From Eubacteriales bacterium (GTDB taxonomy: Bacteria; Bacillota; Clostridia; Christensenellales; Aristaeellaceae): DNA of 64,000 nt. Under the pieces are notes generated by a model. That model had not been told where the DNA came from. It did no database searches and was given only the letters and a program-made list of their open reading frames with translations. Position numbers and translations under genes: made by a program. Below, one piece after another: positions 8,729-16,898 of this stretch; within the stretch, counting starts at the first letter, position 1; every line of letters begins with the position of its first letter. The DNA lies in assembly GCA_028693055.1 (NCBI GenBank), contig JAQUWD010000010.1:22907-86906 (forward strand), in the 5' to 3' direction.

Positions 8729-9634
8729 TCAGCCCTTTACCGCGCCGATCATGACGCCCTGCACAAAGTACTTCTGCACAAAGGGATAAACGCAAATGAT
8801 GGGCAGCGTGGCAAACATGATTGCCGCCGCCTGCAATACCTCCGGTGTGCTGGTACTGGCGGCGCTTTCGGAAAGGCTGATGGTTTCCGTGGTGGAGGCG
8901 GACAGCACCATATTGCTCAGGATATACTGAATGGGCTGCAGCGCCTTGGTGGTAATATAGTAACGCGCGTCGGCGTAGGCGTTCCAGCGGCCTACGGCGT
9001 AGAACAACGCCAGCGTGGCTAAAATGGGCTTTGATAGCGGAAGCACAATCTTCCAAAGAATTTGCAGATTGGACGCGCCGTCCAGAAACGCGGCTTCCTC
9101 TAAGCTATCGGGAATGGTGGTCTGCAAGTAGCTTTTCATGATCAGCATATTATAGGGTGAAAAGGAAAGCGGCAGTACCAGCGCCCACATGGTATTGAGC
9201 AGCCCCAGCTGCTTCATCAGCAGATATTCCGGAATGAGGCCCGCGCTGAAATACATGGTAAACATCAGCACAAAGGATAGAAAGGTACGGCCCTTCAACC
9301 GGCGGCGACTCAACGGATAAGCAGCGCAGACGGTAACGACCATGCCAATCAAGGTGAACAGCACCGTCACCTCCACGGTGTAAAGCATGGAGTGGGTTAG
9401 CTGTCCATCCGCAAAAATAGCGCGATATGCGTCAACGGTAACCCCTTTAGGCCATAAATACACTGTTTTGGATAGCACGGCGGTATCCGAGGAAATGCTC
9501 TTTGCCGCAATGTGGATAAAAGGCAGTATGCAGGTCAAGCAGAGCAGCCCAATGACGACCACAATCAGGATATCGCCGATGGACACGCGGTTCAAAGATG
9601 AATGACGTGGTTTGACAACAGCCATCTGGTTCAT
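8729..9634 (-). CDS. Carbohydrate ABC transporter permease, LplC-type
   Basis: Inner-membrane subunit of a CUT1 sugar importer (301 residues). Six membrane segments are visible, the first at about 18-40 (GDILIVVVIGLLCLTCILPF). The EAA loop reads EEAAFLDGASNLQILWKIVLPLSKP near residues 188-212, which docks the ATPase. The C-terminus KYFVQGVMIGAVKG is the classic ending of this family. It lies 12 bp downstream of the partner permease gene and 69 bp upstream of the binding-protein gene. A GGAGG ribosome site precedes ATG by 8 bp. Substrate is inferred from context only: oligosaccharides bearing xylose or acetylated pectic units. Confidence 0.92.
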   Translation of the reverse strand: MNQMAVVKPRHSSLNRVSIGDILIVVVIGLLCLTCILPFIHIAAKSISSDTAVLSKTVYLWPKGVTVDAYRAIFADGQLTHSMLYTVEVTVLFTLIGMVVTVCAAYPLSRRRLKGRTFLSFVLMFTMYFSAGLIPEYLLMKQLGLLNTMWALVLPLSFSPYNMLIMKSYLQTTIPDSLEEAAFLDGASNLQILWKIVLPLSKPILATLALFYAVGRWNAYADARYYITTKALQPIQYILSNMVLSASTTETISLSESAASTSTPEVLQAAAIMFATLPIICVYPFVQKYFVQGVMIGAVKG

Positions 9635-9646
9635 GATATCCCTCCT

Positions 9647-10594
9647 TTACAGCAATCCGTCCTCGCCCATGCGCTTGGCAAACCAGTCGGCGCCCAGCAC
9701 CAACAGCAGTCCAACCAACGACTGGAACAAGCCCACTGCGGTGGCACGGCTGAAATTGGAGCCCGCCAAGCCTTTTTCGTAAATATACACAGCCAGCTGA
9801 TACTGGAAGTCCTTCACCTGCACATTGCCAAAGGCATATAGACGCTCGTAGTTGGAGCCCATGACCCGGCCTAGGTTCATAATCAGCAGCGTTACCGTAG
9901 TGGCGCGGATTCCCGGCAGGGTAACGTGCCAGATTTTACCCCAGCGTCCCGCGCCGTCCACGGTTGCCGCCTCGTACAGCTCGCTGTTAATGCCGGTAAT
10001 CGCCGCCAGATAAATGATGGTACCCCAGCCCATGCTTTGCCACACGCCGATTAGCAGGTAGCTGGTGGCCCAATGCCATTTCTCCGTCAGGAAGGGCACG
10101 CCCTCGGTGACTGCGCCGCTGTTGACCAACAGGATGTTCACCAGCCCCGTGCTGGGCTTAAACAGCGTATAGGCTACGCTGGCTACGATTACCCAGGACA
10201 GGAAATGGGGAAGATACAAAATAGTTTGAGATACGCGCTTGAAGCGTTTCAGCCGCAGCTCGTTTAACAAAATCGCCAAGATAATCGGTACCGGGAAGCC
10301 AATCAGCAAATCTAGAAAGTTGAACACCAAGGAATTTTTCAGTGCTAAGAAGAAATCCTTATCCCGAAAAACCTTTGCAAAGGTATCGAACCCAACCCAT
10401 TCGCTGCCTGAATACCCCTTCGCGGGCTTATAGTTCATAAACGCCATACGCAGACCCGGATAAGCCGCGTATTTAAAGATCACGACGAACGCCACCGGCA
10501 GAAGAATCAATAGATACAGCTGCCAATCCTTGCGAAAATATTTCCTCAGTTCCCTACGGTAGGAGGCGCTTCCCATCATTTGTCTGTTCTGCAT
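9647..10594 (-). CDS. Sugar ABC transporter permease, LplB-type
   Basis: Partner permease of the CUT1 importer (315 residues). It begins MQNRQMMGS, with an AGAGG ribosome site 8 to 10 bp upstream; the reading frame stays open to 10747, but that extension contains no family sequence and covers the promoter. Six membrane segments follow a basic RKYFRKDW stretch. The EAA loop is YEAATVDGAGRWGKIWHVTLPG near residues 212-233. The C-terminus GADWFAKRMGEDGLL is typical of LplB-like proteins. It is the first gene of the leftward operon and is divergent from the AraC regulator, the probable controller. Confidence 0.92.
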   Translation of the reverse strand: MQNRQMMGSASYRRELRKYFRKDWQLYLLILLPVAFVVIFKYAAYPGLRMAFMNYKPAKGYSGSEWVGFDTFAKVFRDKDFFLALKNSLVFNFLDLLIGFPVPIILAILLNELRLKRFKRVSQTILYLPHFLSWVIVASVAYTLFKPSTGLVNILLVNSGAVTEGVPFLTEKWHWATSYLLIGVWQSMGWGTIIYLAAITGINSELYEAATVDGAGRWGKIWHVTLPGIRATTVTLLIMNLGRVMGSNYERLYAFGNVQVKDFQYQLAVYIYEKGLAGSNFSRATAVGLFQSLVGLLLVLGADWFAKRMGEDGLL

Positions 10595-10670
10595 ATTGCA
10601 TTCCTCTCCGTAACCTATCTGATTGTTTTCCCATCGCCTGCCAAAACGATATCCTCTCTCGGATGATTCT

Positions 10671-10741
10671 ATTATAGAAAATTGGACGCCCCATAATCTA
10701 GCAAATATCAATGAATAAATGCGCAAAAACGATGATTTATT
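10671..10741 (-). promoter_or_regulatory. Operon promoter region with candidate AraC site
   Basis: A TATAAT -10 (10671-10676, minus strand) lies about 80 bp before the permease start. No good -35 is found 17 bp upstream (AGATTA), as expected for an activator-dependent promoter. Farther upstream an inverted repeat AATAAAT/ATTTATT (10714-10720 and 10735-10741) spans 28 bp and is a candidate regulator site. The assignment to the neighbouring AraC protein is inference. Confidence 0.45.
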
Positions 10742-10814
10742 TGTCAAAAAATTCTAAAACCTTTACGATTCATGGCTTTGTTGGTCAACAGATGGCAATC
10801 AAAAACATTTTAAA

Positions 10815-10843
10815 TTGCATATAGTCCGCAAAAATGCTATACT
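10815..10843 (+). promoter_or_regulatory. Promoter of the AraC regulator gene
   Basis: TTGCAT (10815-10820), a 17-bp spacer and TATACT (10838-10843) form a good sigma-A promoter 35 bp before the regulator start. The -35 coincides with an apparent TTG start of a longer reading frame, which argues that the longer frame is not translated. Confidence 0.75.
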
Positions 10844-10877
10844 TAAAGCACTTTCCGACATGCTGGGAGGTATGCGC

Positions 10878-11849
10878 ATGGGCAGACGCGCAAAGGCCGT
10901 CGTGGAATATCGCGAGTACGAGCTTGCACCGGACTTCCCCATTGTGGCGCTGGATGGCGACGATTGGCTGATATCCGATATTCTAAGCGAGCGTCAGCAT
11001 TTTCATAATTGTATGGAGATCGGGCTTTGCCGCACAGAAGGCGGCTCGCTGTACTTCGGCACGGAGAAAAGCGCCTTTCAAGCGGGAGACGTAAGCTGCG
11101 TTTCTCATCACGTGGTCCATACCACCTGCTCCACCGCTGGCTGCAAAAGCAAATGGGCCTATCTATTTGTGGAGCCTGTAGGGCTGCTGGGCCATGAAGC
11201 CTACAGTTCGCTGGGAACCCACTATGACCGTTTATGTAACGACCACCGGCTCATCCATCAGGAGGATCAGCCCAGCGTCCACTTTTTGATTACGCAAATC
11301 CTTCATGAAATGGACGAGCGCCGTCACGGCTATCAGGAGGCTGTGAAAAGCCTATTCTTTCTCTTCTGCCGAGAGCTGCTCGCGTTAAGCCAAAACGAAG
11401 TGGAGCGGACTGAGCGCAAACATACCTTTGCCCTACAGCCCGCTCTGGATCATATTCATCGTTTTTATACACAGCCCGTCACCGTGGAGGAATTAGCGGA
11501 AATGTGCCATTTAAGCACGCCTCATTTTCGCGCCACCTTCTGCGAAGCTATGGGCATGCCGCCGCTGCGCTTTGTCCACGAAACCCGAATTAAACGAGCC
11601 TGTGAAATGCTGCGCATGACGGATGAATCCATCCTCTCCGTCAGTGCAAAAACTGGCTTTACCTGTATTTCCAGCTTTAATCGATGCTTTTTGCAATTGA
11701 TTGGCATTTCCCCCAAGGCTTACCGCCAGCTTACCGCGAATCTGCCCTCAAAGGGCATGCATACCATCCACTATCAAGGCTGGACAAAGCCGGAATCGGT
11801 GCCCCGCTATCACAGCTTGAGCGAGGCGACCGATCTTCCAAAGCCTTAG
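10878..11849 (+). CDS. AraC-family transcriptional regulator
   Basis: DNA-binding regulator (323 residues) with an N-terminal cupin-like sugar-binding half and a C-terminal double helix-turn-helix. The cupin part contains a QHFHNCMEIGLC strand and the later GDVSCVSHHVVH turn. The C-terminal part (about 190-300) has VTVEELAEMCHLSTPHF (first HTH) and SVSAKTGFTCISSFNRCF (second HTH), followed by GISPKAYR. The start is ATG 10878, 7 bp after GGGAGG; an in-frame ATG at 10872 is too near that site. It is divergent from the LplB-led operon, which it probably activates. Its stop codon overlaps the stop of the convergent GH112 gene by 2 bases, leaving no room for a terminator between them. Confidence 0.9.
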   Translation: MGRRAKAVVEYREYELAPDFPIVALDGDDWLISDILSERQHFHNCMEIGLCRTEGGSLYFGTEKSAFQAGDVSCVSHHVVHTTCSTAGCKSKWAYLFVEPVGLLGHEAYSSLGTHYDRLCNDHRLIHQEDQPSVHFLITQILHEMDERRHGYQEAVKSLFFLFCRELLALSQNEVERTERKHTFALQPALDHIHRFYTQPVTVEELAEMCHLSTPHFRATFCEAMGMPPLRFVHETRIKRACEMLRMTDESILSVSAKTGFTCISSFNRCFLQLIGISPKAYRQLTANLPSKGMHTIHYQGWTKPESVPRYHSLSEATDLPKP

Positions 11850-14011
11850 CCGACCGAGGGCACAAAGGCGATTCCCTCGCCCTCCACGCGCACCTGTTTT
11901 TCGCCAAAGGGCGTATCGATGACGGTATCCACTGGCTCCGCAGTGTTGTTGATGCACACAAGCAGCTTGTCGTTCGGAAAATACGCGCATTCGCAGGCGA
12001 CGCTTCGCGGCAGATAATCCAGCTTCTCCTTGCGTGCCAGCCACAAAAGCGTGCGATACAAAAGCCGAGCATTTTGGCATGAATAGGTAAAGCCCGCCAG
12101 ATAGACAGCCCGCCCTTTCCCAAAGGCATGGACGGCGACCAACGGCTCTCCACAGTCGGCGCTGAGCACCTCGGTATCGGCGCAGAGGGCATATACGCCC
12201 CTTGTGGCATTTGCGAAGGCAGGCGGGTCGGTCAAGCCCTCCAGAATGAAGTGGGGCTTCGGCGGCATGGGCTGATAACGATCGCTGCAAATGCTCTGCC
12301 CAATTTCTCTTTCCACGCCCAACACATCCGCCAGCGCAAGGGCGCGCATTTCGCCCCGTACCGCCGACGGCTCCTTCACGCCAAGCAAGCCGCCGCCCTT
12401 AGCTACAAAGCGGTTGATGTTTTCCAAGAGACGCGGATCCTTCCACAGATCGCCGCCGGACCACGCGTCTCCCTCGCTGCCCGCATTGATCAGCACGTTT
12501 ATCTCTTGAGGCACGCCGTTTGCCGCCACCTCCTCCAAGGAGAGGACGCGCACCTCGAAGGGCTGCCCTGCCATAGCCTCATACAAATGATTGAGCGGCA
12601 GCTCTGGATGCTCATGCATATGCCCCGCGCAATTCCATGTGCGTATGGAGCCCCAAGCCTGCAGCACGCCCACCGTAACGCCCGTCATCCACGGCGAACC
12701 ATTTTGATGCAGGGCTTTCAACGTGCGGAACTCATCCGCGATACGGGTCATTTCCTCCTGAAAGGCAGGGAACGGTTCCACCAAATGCAGATACCCGCCC
12801 AAGCCGATGCGGTCGATTTTCACTCTCAGCATCGCTCTGCGCACGCAAGCCCAATACCGCTTCACGTCCTTTTCGGGGTGACCGCCGGGCGCAAAGGTCG
12901 GCTCCCCCGTCAGCCCGGTTGGAAACAGATACGGATGCAGCCGAAGCTCATGGGTTTCCACCGCCTTTACCCCGGCGCACAGACGCGCCTCAAAGGCATT
13001 AAACACACATTTGATCAGCCCGTCAAAGCCGAACTCCTGAAAATGGCCGTTCCAGGGCTCCAAGCCAATCCAGCTGTCATCGTAAAACACATAGGCCCGT
13101 TTGCCGTATTGATGCACTAAATCCACACATTGACGGCCAAATTCCCGCACGAAACGCCCCGTAAATTCCATCCAATCCCGCTGGCGGTGGGTGGGGACGC
13201 AATGCGTAATGCGGTATTTGCCCTTATTGACAAAATCCTCCGCCGTCATGGCGTAGCCGTACTCTTTTTGAAACGCGCGTAAGGAAAGGGGATTAACCGT
13301 AAAATCATAGCTGCCCCAATCCGAAAGCAGGCTGCGCTTTCGCGGGTCGCTCCCCCACAGCCACACAAAGTTATAGAAAAGCGAGGTAAAGCGCACCACG
13401 GTAGTAGCCGGATGTTCCTTTAGCCATTTTTCCAAAAAGGCAAGCAGCGCTTGTTGGGTTTCCGGGTAGCGCGGCTCCACCGCCATAAGGTGTTCTTTCT
13501 CTCCCCAGTCGTTGGTGATATGGTTGTACATGGAAATTTCTTCCCATATACGAACCGCTAAAAAGCTGACGGTATACAGGTGAAAGGGGTGCGCGTTTTC
13601 AATCGTTACTGTTTCCGTCTGGGGATCGTAGCTCCACGCCTCATGGAGAGTCTCGGCGGTACGGTCCCACACCTGCCAGAACTCCTTGGGGTCGTCTGCG
13701 GGGCAGATCGCGAACTGCTCCCTAAAAAAGCCGTCCAGCGGATGAATGCGGAGGGTTTCTCCTTGGGCAAGAACCGGTTGAGTGCTTAGAAAATTTCGTT
13801 GCAGCTTATCCATGTTTTGCCGAGCCCACTGGTTGACGGAGCGCACCATGCACAAAGTGGAATAGATGGCTATGCCGCTATGCAGGATTTCCTCGGAGAG
13901 CTGCGTGCCGTCGCTGTCGCGGATGCAATCCGCGCCCCATTTATGAGCCATTGCTAAGGTTAATCCTTCATAGCCCGCCTCGCCCGGCAAAGTAAAGTCT
14001 CCGCTCTTCAT
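11846..14011 (-). CDS. GH112 beta-galactoside phosphorylase (galactosyl-rhamnose or galacto-N-biose type)
   Basis: Phosphorolyses a beta-galactoside to galactose 1-phosphate plus the acceptor sugar, in the cytoplasm. The start matches family GH112: SGDFTLPGE, then HKWGADCIRDSDGTQL near residues 23-37. The YDDSWIGLEPW segment (about 310-320) contains the Asp expected to act as general acid. The 721-residue length is right for the family. Known members act on galacto-N-biose/lacto-N-biose or on galactosyl-1,4-rhamnose; the adjacent GH105 gene makes galactosyl-rhamnose from rhamnogalacturonan I more likely, but this is inference. I chose ATG 14011, which forms an ATGA overlap with the GH105 stop; ATG 14017 is also possible. 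The longer frame to 14095 lacks family sequence. Confidence 0.87.
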   Translation of the reverse strand: MKSGDFTLPGEAGYEGLTLAMAHKWGADCIRDSDGTQLSEEILHSGIAIYSTLCMVRSVNQWARQNMDKLQRNFLSTQPVLAQGETLRIHPLDGFFREQFAICPADDPKEFWQVWDRTAETLHEAWSYDPQTETVTIENAHPFHLYTVSFLAVRIWEEISMYNHITNDWGEKEHLMAVEPRYPETQQALLAFLEKWLKEHPATTVVRFTSLFYNFVWLWGSDPRKRSLLSDWGSYDFTVNPLSLRAFQKEYGYAMTAEDFVNKGKYRITHCVPTHRQRDWMEFTGRFVREFGRQCVDLVHQYGKRAYVFYDDSWIGLEPWNGHFQEFGFDGLIKCVFNAFEARLCAGVKAVETHELRLHPYLFPTGLTGEPTFAPGGHPEKDVKRYWACVRRAMLRVKIDRIGLGGYLHLVEPFPAFQEEMTRIADEFRTLKALHQNGSPWMTGVTVGVLQAWGSIRTWNCAGHMHEHPELPLNHLYEAMAGQPFEVRVLSLEEVAANGVPQEINVLINAGSEGDAWSGGDLWKDPRLLENINRFVAKGGGLLGVKEPSAVRGEMRALALADVLGVEREIGQSICSDRYQPMPPKPHFILEGLTDPPAFANATRGVYALCADTEVLSADCGEPLVAVHAFGKGRAVYLAGFTYSCQNARLLYRTLLWLARKEKLDYLPRSVACECAYFPNDKLLVCINNTAEPVDTVIDTPFGEKQVRVEGEGIAFVPSVG

Positions 14012-15093
14012 TGGCATTGCCCCCTCTGCTTTAGGGCGCTTTCCAGCTCCGTAAGCATCAAAAAGGTCAAGCCCTGCCCGTAGGCGGTGGGACAAATGGC
14101 GATATCCTTATAATGCTGTAAGTCGTGACCCATGCCCGTACCTGTGGAAACGCCCGTAACCGTCCCGTCCGGGGAAATTTTTCCGATTACCGCATCCGCT
14201 GCCTTCTCTGCCATTTCCCGATAGCCATCGTCGATTAAGCACAAACGCACCAGCTTCAGCACACCATAGGCGATACCGGCGGTAGCGGAGGTTTCCTCGT
14301 AGCATTCCTCCACGTCCAAAAGGGTGGTAAACAAGCCGTTCTCCCGTTGCAGCTTCCACAGGCTATGGATTTGATCCTCAAGAGCCGCACGAATCAAACG
14401 TGTCGACGCGTCCTCTTGAGGCAGCAAGGAAAGCAGCTCCGCACCGGCGGCGGTAAACCAGCAGTTGGCTCGCGCCCAATGGGCTCCCGCAAAATCATGG
14501 CGGCAATCAAAGGTCCAGCCATGAACCCAAAGCCCGGTGCGCTTATCCTGTAAATACTTGATATGGATGAGAAACTGGAACTTCGCTTCCTCAACCAGCT
14601 CCGGCCGTTTTAACACCAGTCCGGTTTTCAGCAGGAAGAGCACCGTCATAAAAAGCGTATCCGCCCACAGCTGTTGATAATGCTTGTTCCACACGGTCAT
14701 ATGCTGCAAGCCGCCAAACTCCGTGCGGGGCATAGTATTCATAACCCAATCCGCCCAGCTCTCAATATGGGGCAAATAGCTTTCGTCCCCCGTTACCTGA
14801 TACAGGCAGCTCAACGTTAGCATGGGCGCGACAGTATTCACATTGCGATGCGGCGGCGTTTTAGCCAGCTCCCGGGCATACCAAGCCTTCAGGTATGCAA
14901 GAATCTCTTCGTCCCCCGTGCTTTCATAGGTTTTAAAAATGCCATAAAGCGCCACGCCGGAAGGCCATTCCCAATTATCCATGGATAGATGGCCCTTGAG
15001 GTTGTCATCTGTAACAGGCTGTTGAAGAACCTTTAATACGCGCTGGGCAAGCTCATTAAGCTTACCGGAATCATAAGCCTTTTTCAATTTCAT
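14008..15093 (-). CDS. GH105 unsaturated rhamnogalacturonyl hydrolase (YteR/YesR-like)
   Basis: Removes the unsaturated uronic acid left at the end of oligosaccharides by rhamnogalacturonan lyases. It is a 361-residue alpha/alpha-barrel protein with the family features NWEWPSGVALYGIFKTYE near residue 40, QLWADTLFMTVLFL near 150 (the Asp in LWADTLF matches the catalytic Asp position) and WARANCWFTAAG. No signal peptide, so it acts on imported oligosaccharides. ATG 15093 has AGGAG only 1 bp upstream; TTG 15087, with 7-bp spacing, may be the used start. The frame stays open to 15132 without family sequence. Its TGA overlaps the ATG of the GH112 phosphorylase, so the two are translationally coupled. 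Confidence 0.87.
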   Translation of the reverse strand: MKLKKAYDSGKLNELAQRVLKVLQQPVTDDNLKGHLSMDNWEWPSGVALYGIFKTYESTGDEEILAYLKAWYARELAKTPPHRNVNTVAPMLTLSCLYQVTGDESYLPHIESWADWVMNTMPRTEFGGLQHMTVWNKHYQQLWADTLFMTVLFLLKTGLVLKRPELVEEAKFQFLIHIKYLQDKRTGLWVHGWTFDCRHDFAGAHWARANCWFTAAGAELLSLLPQEDASTRLIRAALEDQIHSLWKLQRENGLFTTLLDVEECYEETSATAGIAYGVLKLVRLCLIDDGYREMAEKAADAVIGKISPDGTVTGVSTGTGMGHDLQHYKDIAICPTAYGQGLTFLMLTELESALKQRGQCQ

Positions 15094-15205
15094 TCTCCTT
15101 CTCTGCCAAGCTGTGAATAGCAAAACAAACACGCCGTCTTATCGACGCGCCTCAAGAAAGCAACTAGGTTTTGGCAGGTACCGAGAATGGTGTTTTGGCA
15201 AAATG

Positions 15206-15214
15206 ATTATAACA
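15206..15214 (-). promoter_or_regulatory. Extended -10 promoter for the GH105-GH112 pair
   Basis: TGTTATAAT on the minus strand (TATAAT at 15206-15211) is an extended -10 about 110 bp before the GH105 start. No clear -35 is present; the upstream bases belong to the pyrG terminator. The long leader between it and the gene shows no structure that I recognise. Confidence 0.5.
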
Positions 15215-15221
15215 GAAGTAC

Positions 15222-15275
15222 AAACAAAAAGCGAGTAAAACTTTTTTCCAGTAAATGGCGAAAAGCTTTACCCGC
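15222..15275 (-). terminator. Rho-independent terminator of pyrG
   Basis: A 15-bp stem with two G-U pairs joins 15261-15275 with 15231-15245 and is followed by TTTTTGTTTG. It starts 15 bp after the pyrG stop and ends just before the GH105 promoter, separating the two transcripts. Confidence 0.75.
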
Positions 15276-15289
15276 TGAGCGATCAATCT

Positions 15290-16882
15290 CTATTTTTTCA
15301 TTGCCGCACGGACAAAGGCCTTAAACAGGGGGTGGCAGCGTCCGGGACGGCTTTTAAACTCAGGATGGTAAACCACCAATACATAGAAGGGATGGTCCTC
15401 CATCACAAAGGCTTCGGGATAGCCCGTGTCCAAGCTGGTGGCTGCGAGCTTTAATCCCTTTTCGCACAAAGCCTCGCCATAGGCAGGGTCCACCTCATAG
15501 CGGTTCTCGTGGCGCTCGGAGACAAGGTCGACTCCATAGATTTGTTTCAGCATATCGTTTTTCACGCGCACCGTTCCCGCGCCCATACGAGCGGCACAGC
15601 GGCTGTCGTTTTGGCAGATTCGATCTTGGGGAATACGCACCACAGGATGGGGCGTACCGGGGTCGATTTCCGTACTGTGCGCATCGCTCGTGCCCAGCAG
15701 ATGCCGCGCCGCTTCCACCACGCATAGCTGCATTCCAAAGCCAATCGCCAAGCAAGGCACACGGTTTTCTCTGGCAAACTGGGCGGCAACCAAAATGCCA
15801 TCCGTGCCATGGCTGCCGTAACCGCCGGGTATGACAATCGCGGCATATTTTTTCAATAGCTCATCCGCATTTTCAGCGTTTACCGTTTCCGCATCCACCA
15901 GATCGATCGCCACTCTGGCTCCGTTTTCATAGCCTGCGTATTTTAGCGCCTCTCGCACGGAAAGATACGCGTCCGGCATGGCGGTATACTTGCTGATGAG
16001 GGCCACCCTGAGGGAAACGCTCGCTTCGTTGGCGCGCTTTACTAACGCCTTCCACTCGTCCATCCGAGGGGTGCATTCCGGCAGATGCAGCTCGCTTAAG
16101 ACAGCCTTGGCTAACCCTTCCTTTTCCAGCATCAAGGGAAGCTCGCAAAGTCGCGCTACATCAATATTCTGAATAACGTTGGCCGTTTTCACGTTGCAGA
16201 ACAGCGCAATTTTATCCTTGCCCTCGCCGGACAGGGGCACCTCTGTGCGGCATACGATAACGTCGGGCTGAATTCCCACGGTACGCAGGGTTTTCACGCT
16301 ATTTTGCGTAGGCTTGGTTTTCAGCTCTCCAGCCATGGAAATATAGGGCATATAGGTCATATGCACATAGCAGCAGTCATTGGGGTTTTCGCATTCCAAA
16401 CGCATCTGGCGGATGGCTTCCAGATAAACGGAGGCTTCCATATCGCCTACCGTTCCGCCAATTTCAATAATGGAGATATCCGCGCCGGAACGGCCGGCTA
16501 CCTCGCGGATGCGCGCTTTAATCTCGTCCGCCACATGGGGAATCGCCTGAATGGTGGAGCCGTGAAAATCTCCCCGCATTTCCTTTTCCAGCAGTGTGCG
16601 ATGAATCTTGCCCGTTGTGCAGCAAGCCTCGCCTGGCAAATCTATGTCCACCATGCGTTCAAAATTGCCCAAATCCAAATCCGTCGCCGCGCCATCCTCG
16701 GTAATAAAGGCCTCGCCGTGCTCCAAGGGGCTTAAAAGACCCGGCTCCGCATTATAATACAAATCAAATTTCTGCATGGTCACCTGATAGCCGCATGCCT
16801 TTAGCAGCTTTCCAAGGCTTGCGCACATCACGCCCTTACCCAGAGAAGAGGTAACACCGCCGGTTACAAATACATATTTCAA
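15290..16882 (-). CDS. pyrG: CTP synthase-like protein with a missing glutaminase nucleophile
   Basis: Converts UTP to CTP with ATP and a nitrogen donor. The N-terminal synthetase domain keeps SSLGKG (Lys 16), MQKFD (Lys 38), TEDGAATDLD and IIEIGGTVGD (Glu 140). The C-terminal glutamine amidotransferase domain has IPGGYGSHG and YHPEF (His 506, Glu 508), but the nucleophile elbow reads LAIGFGMQ where the family has LGICLGMQ: Cys is Gly at about 381. The codon is GGC, one base from TGC. Glutamine hydrolysis should be lost, leaving ammonia-dependent synthesis. I chose TTG 16882 (AAGGAG 8 bp upstream), giving 530 residues; a GTG at 16891 overlaps the ribosome site. Sequence is divergent elsewhere too, for example in PYIN and the region after the elbow. 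Confidence 0.9.
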   Translation of the reverse strand: MKYVFVTGGVTSSLGKGVMCASLGKLLKACGYQVTMQKFDLYYNAEPGLLSPLEHGEAFITEDGAATDLDLGNFERMVDIDLPGEACCTTGKIHRTLLEKEMRGDFHGSTIQAIPHVADEIKARIREVAGRSGADISIIEIGGTVGDMEASVYLEAIRQMRLECENPNDCCYVHMTYMPYISMAGELKTKPTQNSVKTLRTVGIQPDVIVCRTEVPLSGEGKDKIALFCNVKTANVIQNIDVARLCELPLMLEKEGLAKAVLSELHLPECTPRMDEWKALVKRANEASVSLRVALISKYTAMPDAYLSVREALKYAGYENGARVAIDLVDAETVNAENADELLKKYAAIVIPGGYGSHGTDGILVAAQFARENRVPCLAIGFGMQLCVVEAARHLLGTSDAHSTEIDPGTPHPVVRIPQDRICQNDSRCAARMGAGTVRVKNDMLKQIYGVDLVSERHENRYEVDPAYGEALCEKGLKLAATSLDTGYPEAFVMEDHPFYVLVVYHPEFKSRPGRCHPLFKAFVRAAMKK

Positions 16883-16898
16883 GCCGAACACTCCTTTT

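Noticed and set aside
10595..10747. N-terminal extension of the LplB permease
   Set aside because: It covers the promoter region, lacks family sequence and lies upstream of a good ribosome site with ATG at 10594.
10815..10877. TTG or earlier ATG start for the AraC regulator
   Set aside because: The TTG is the -35 element of the gene's promoter, and ATG 10872 is 1 bp from the ribosome site.
12128..13120. 330-residue rightward open frame opposite the GH112 gene
   Set aside because: The GH112 frame is clearly real and this one has no ribosome site or recognisable motif.
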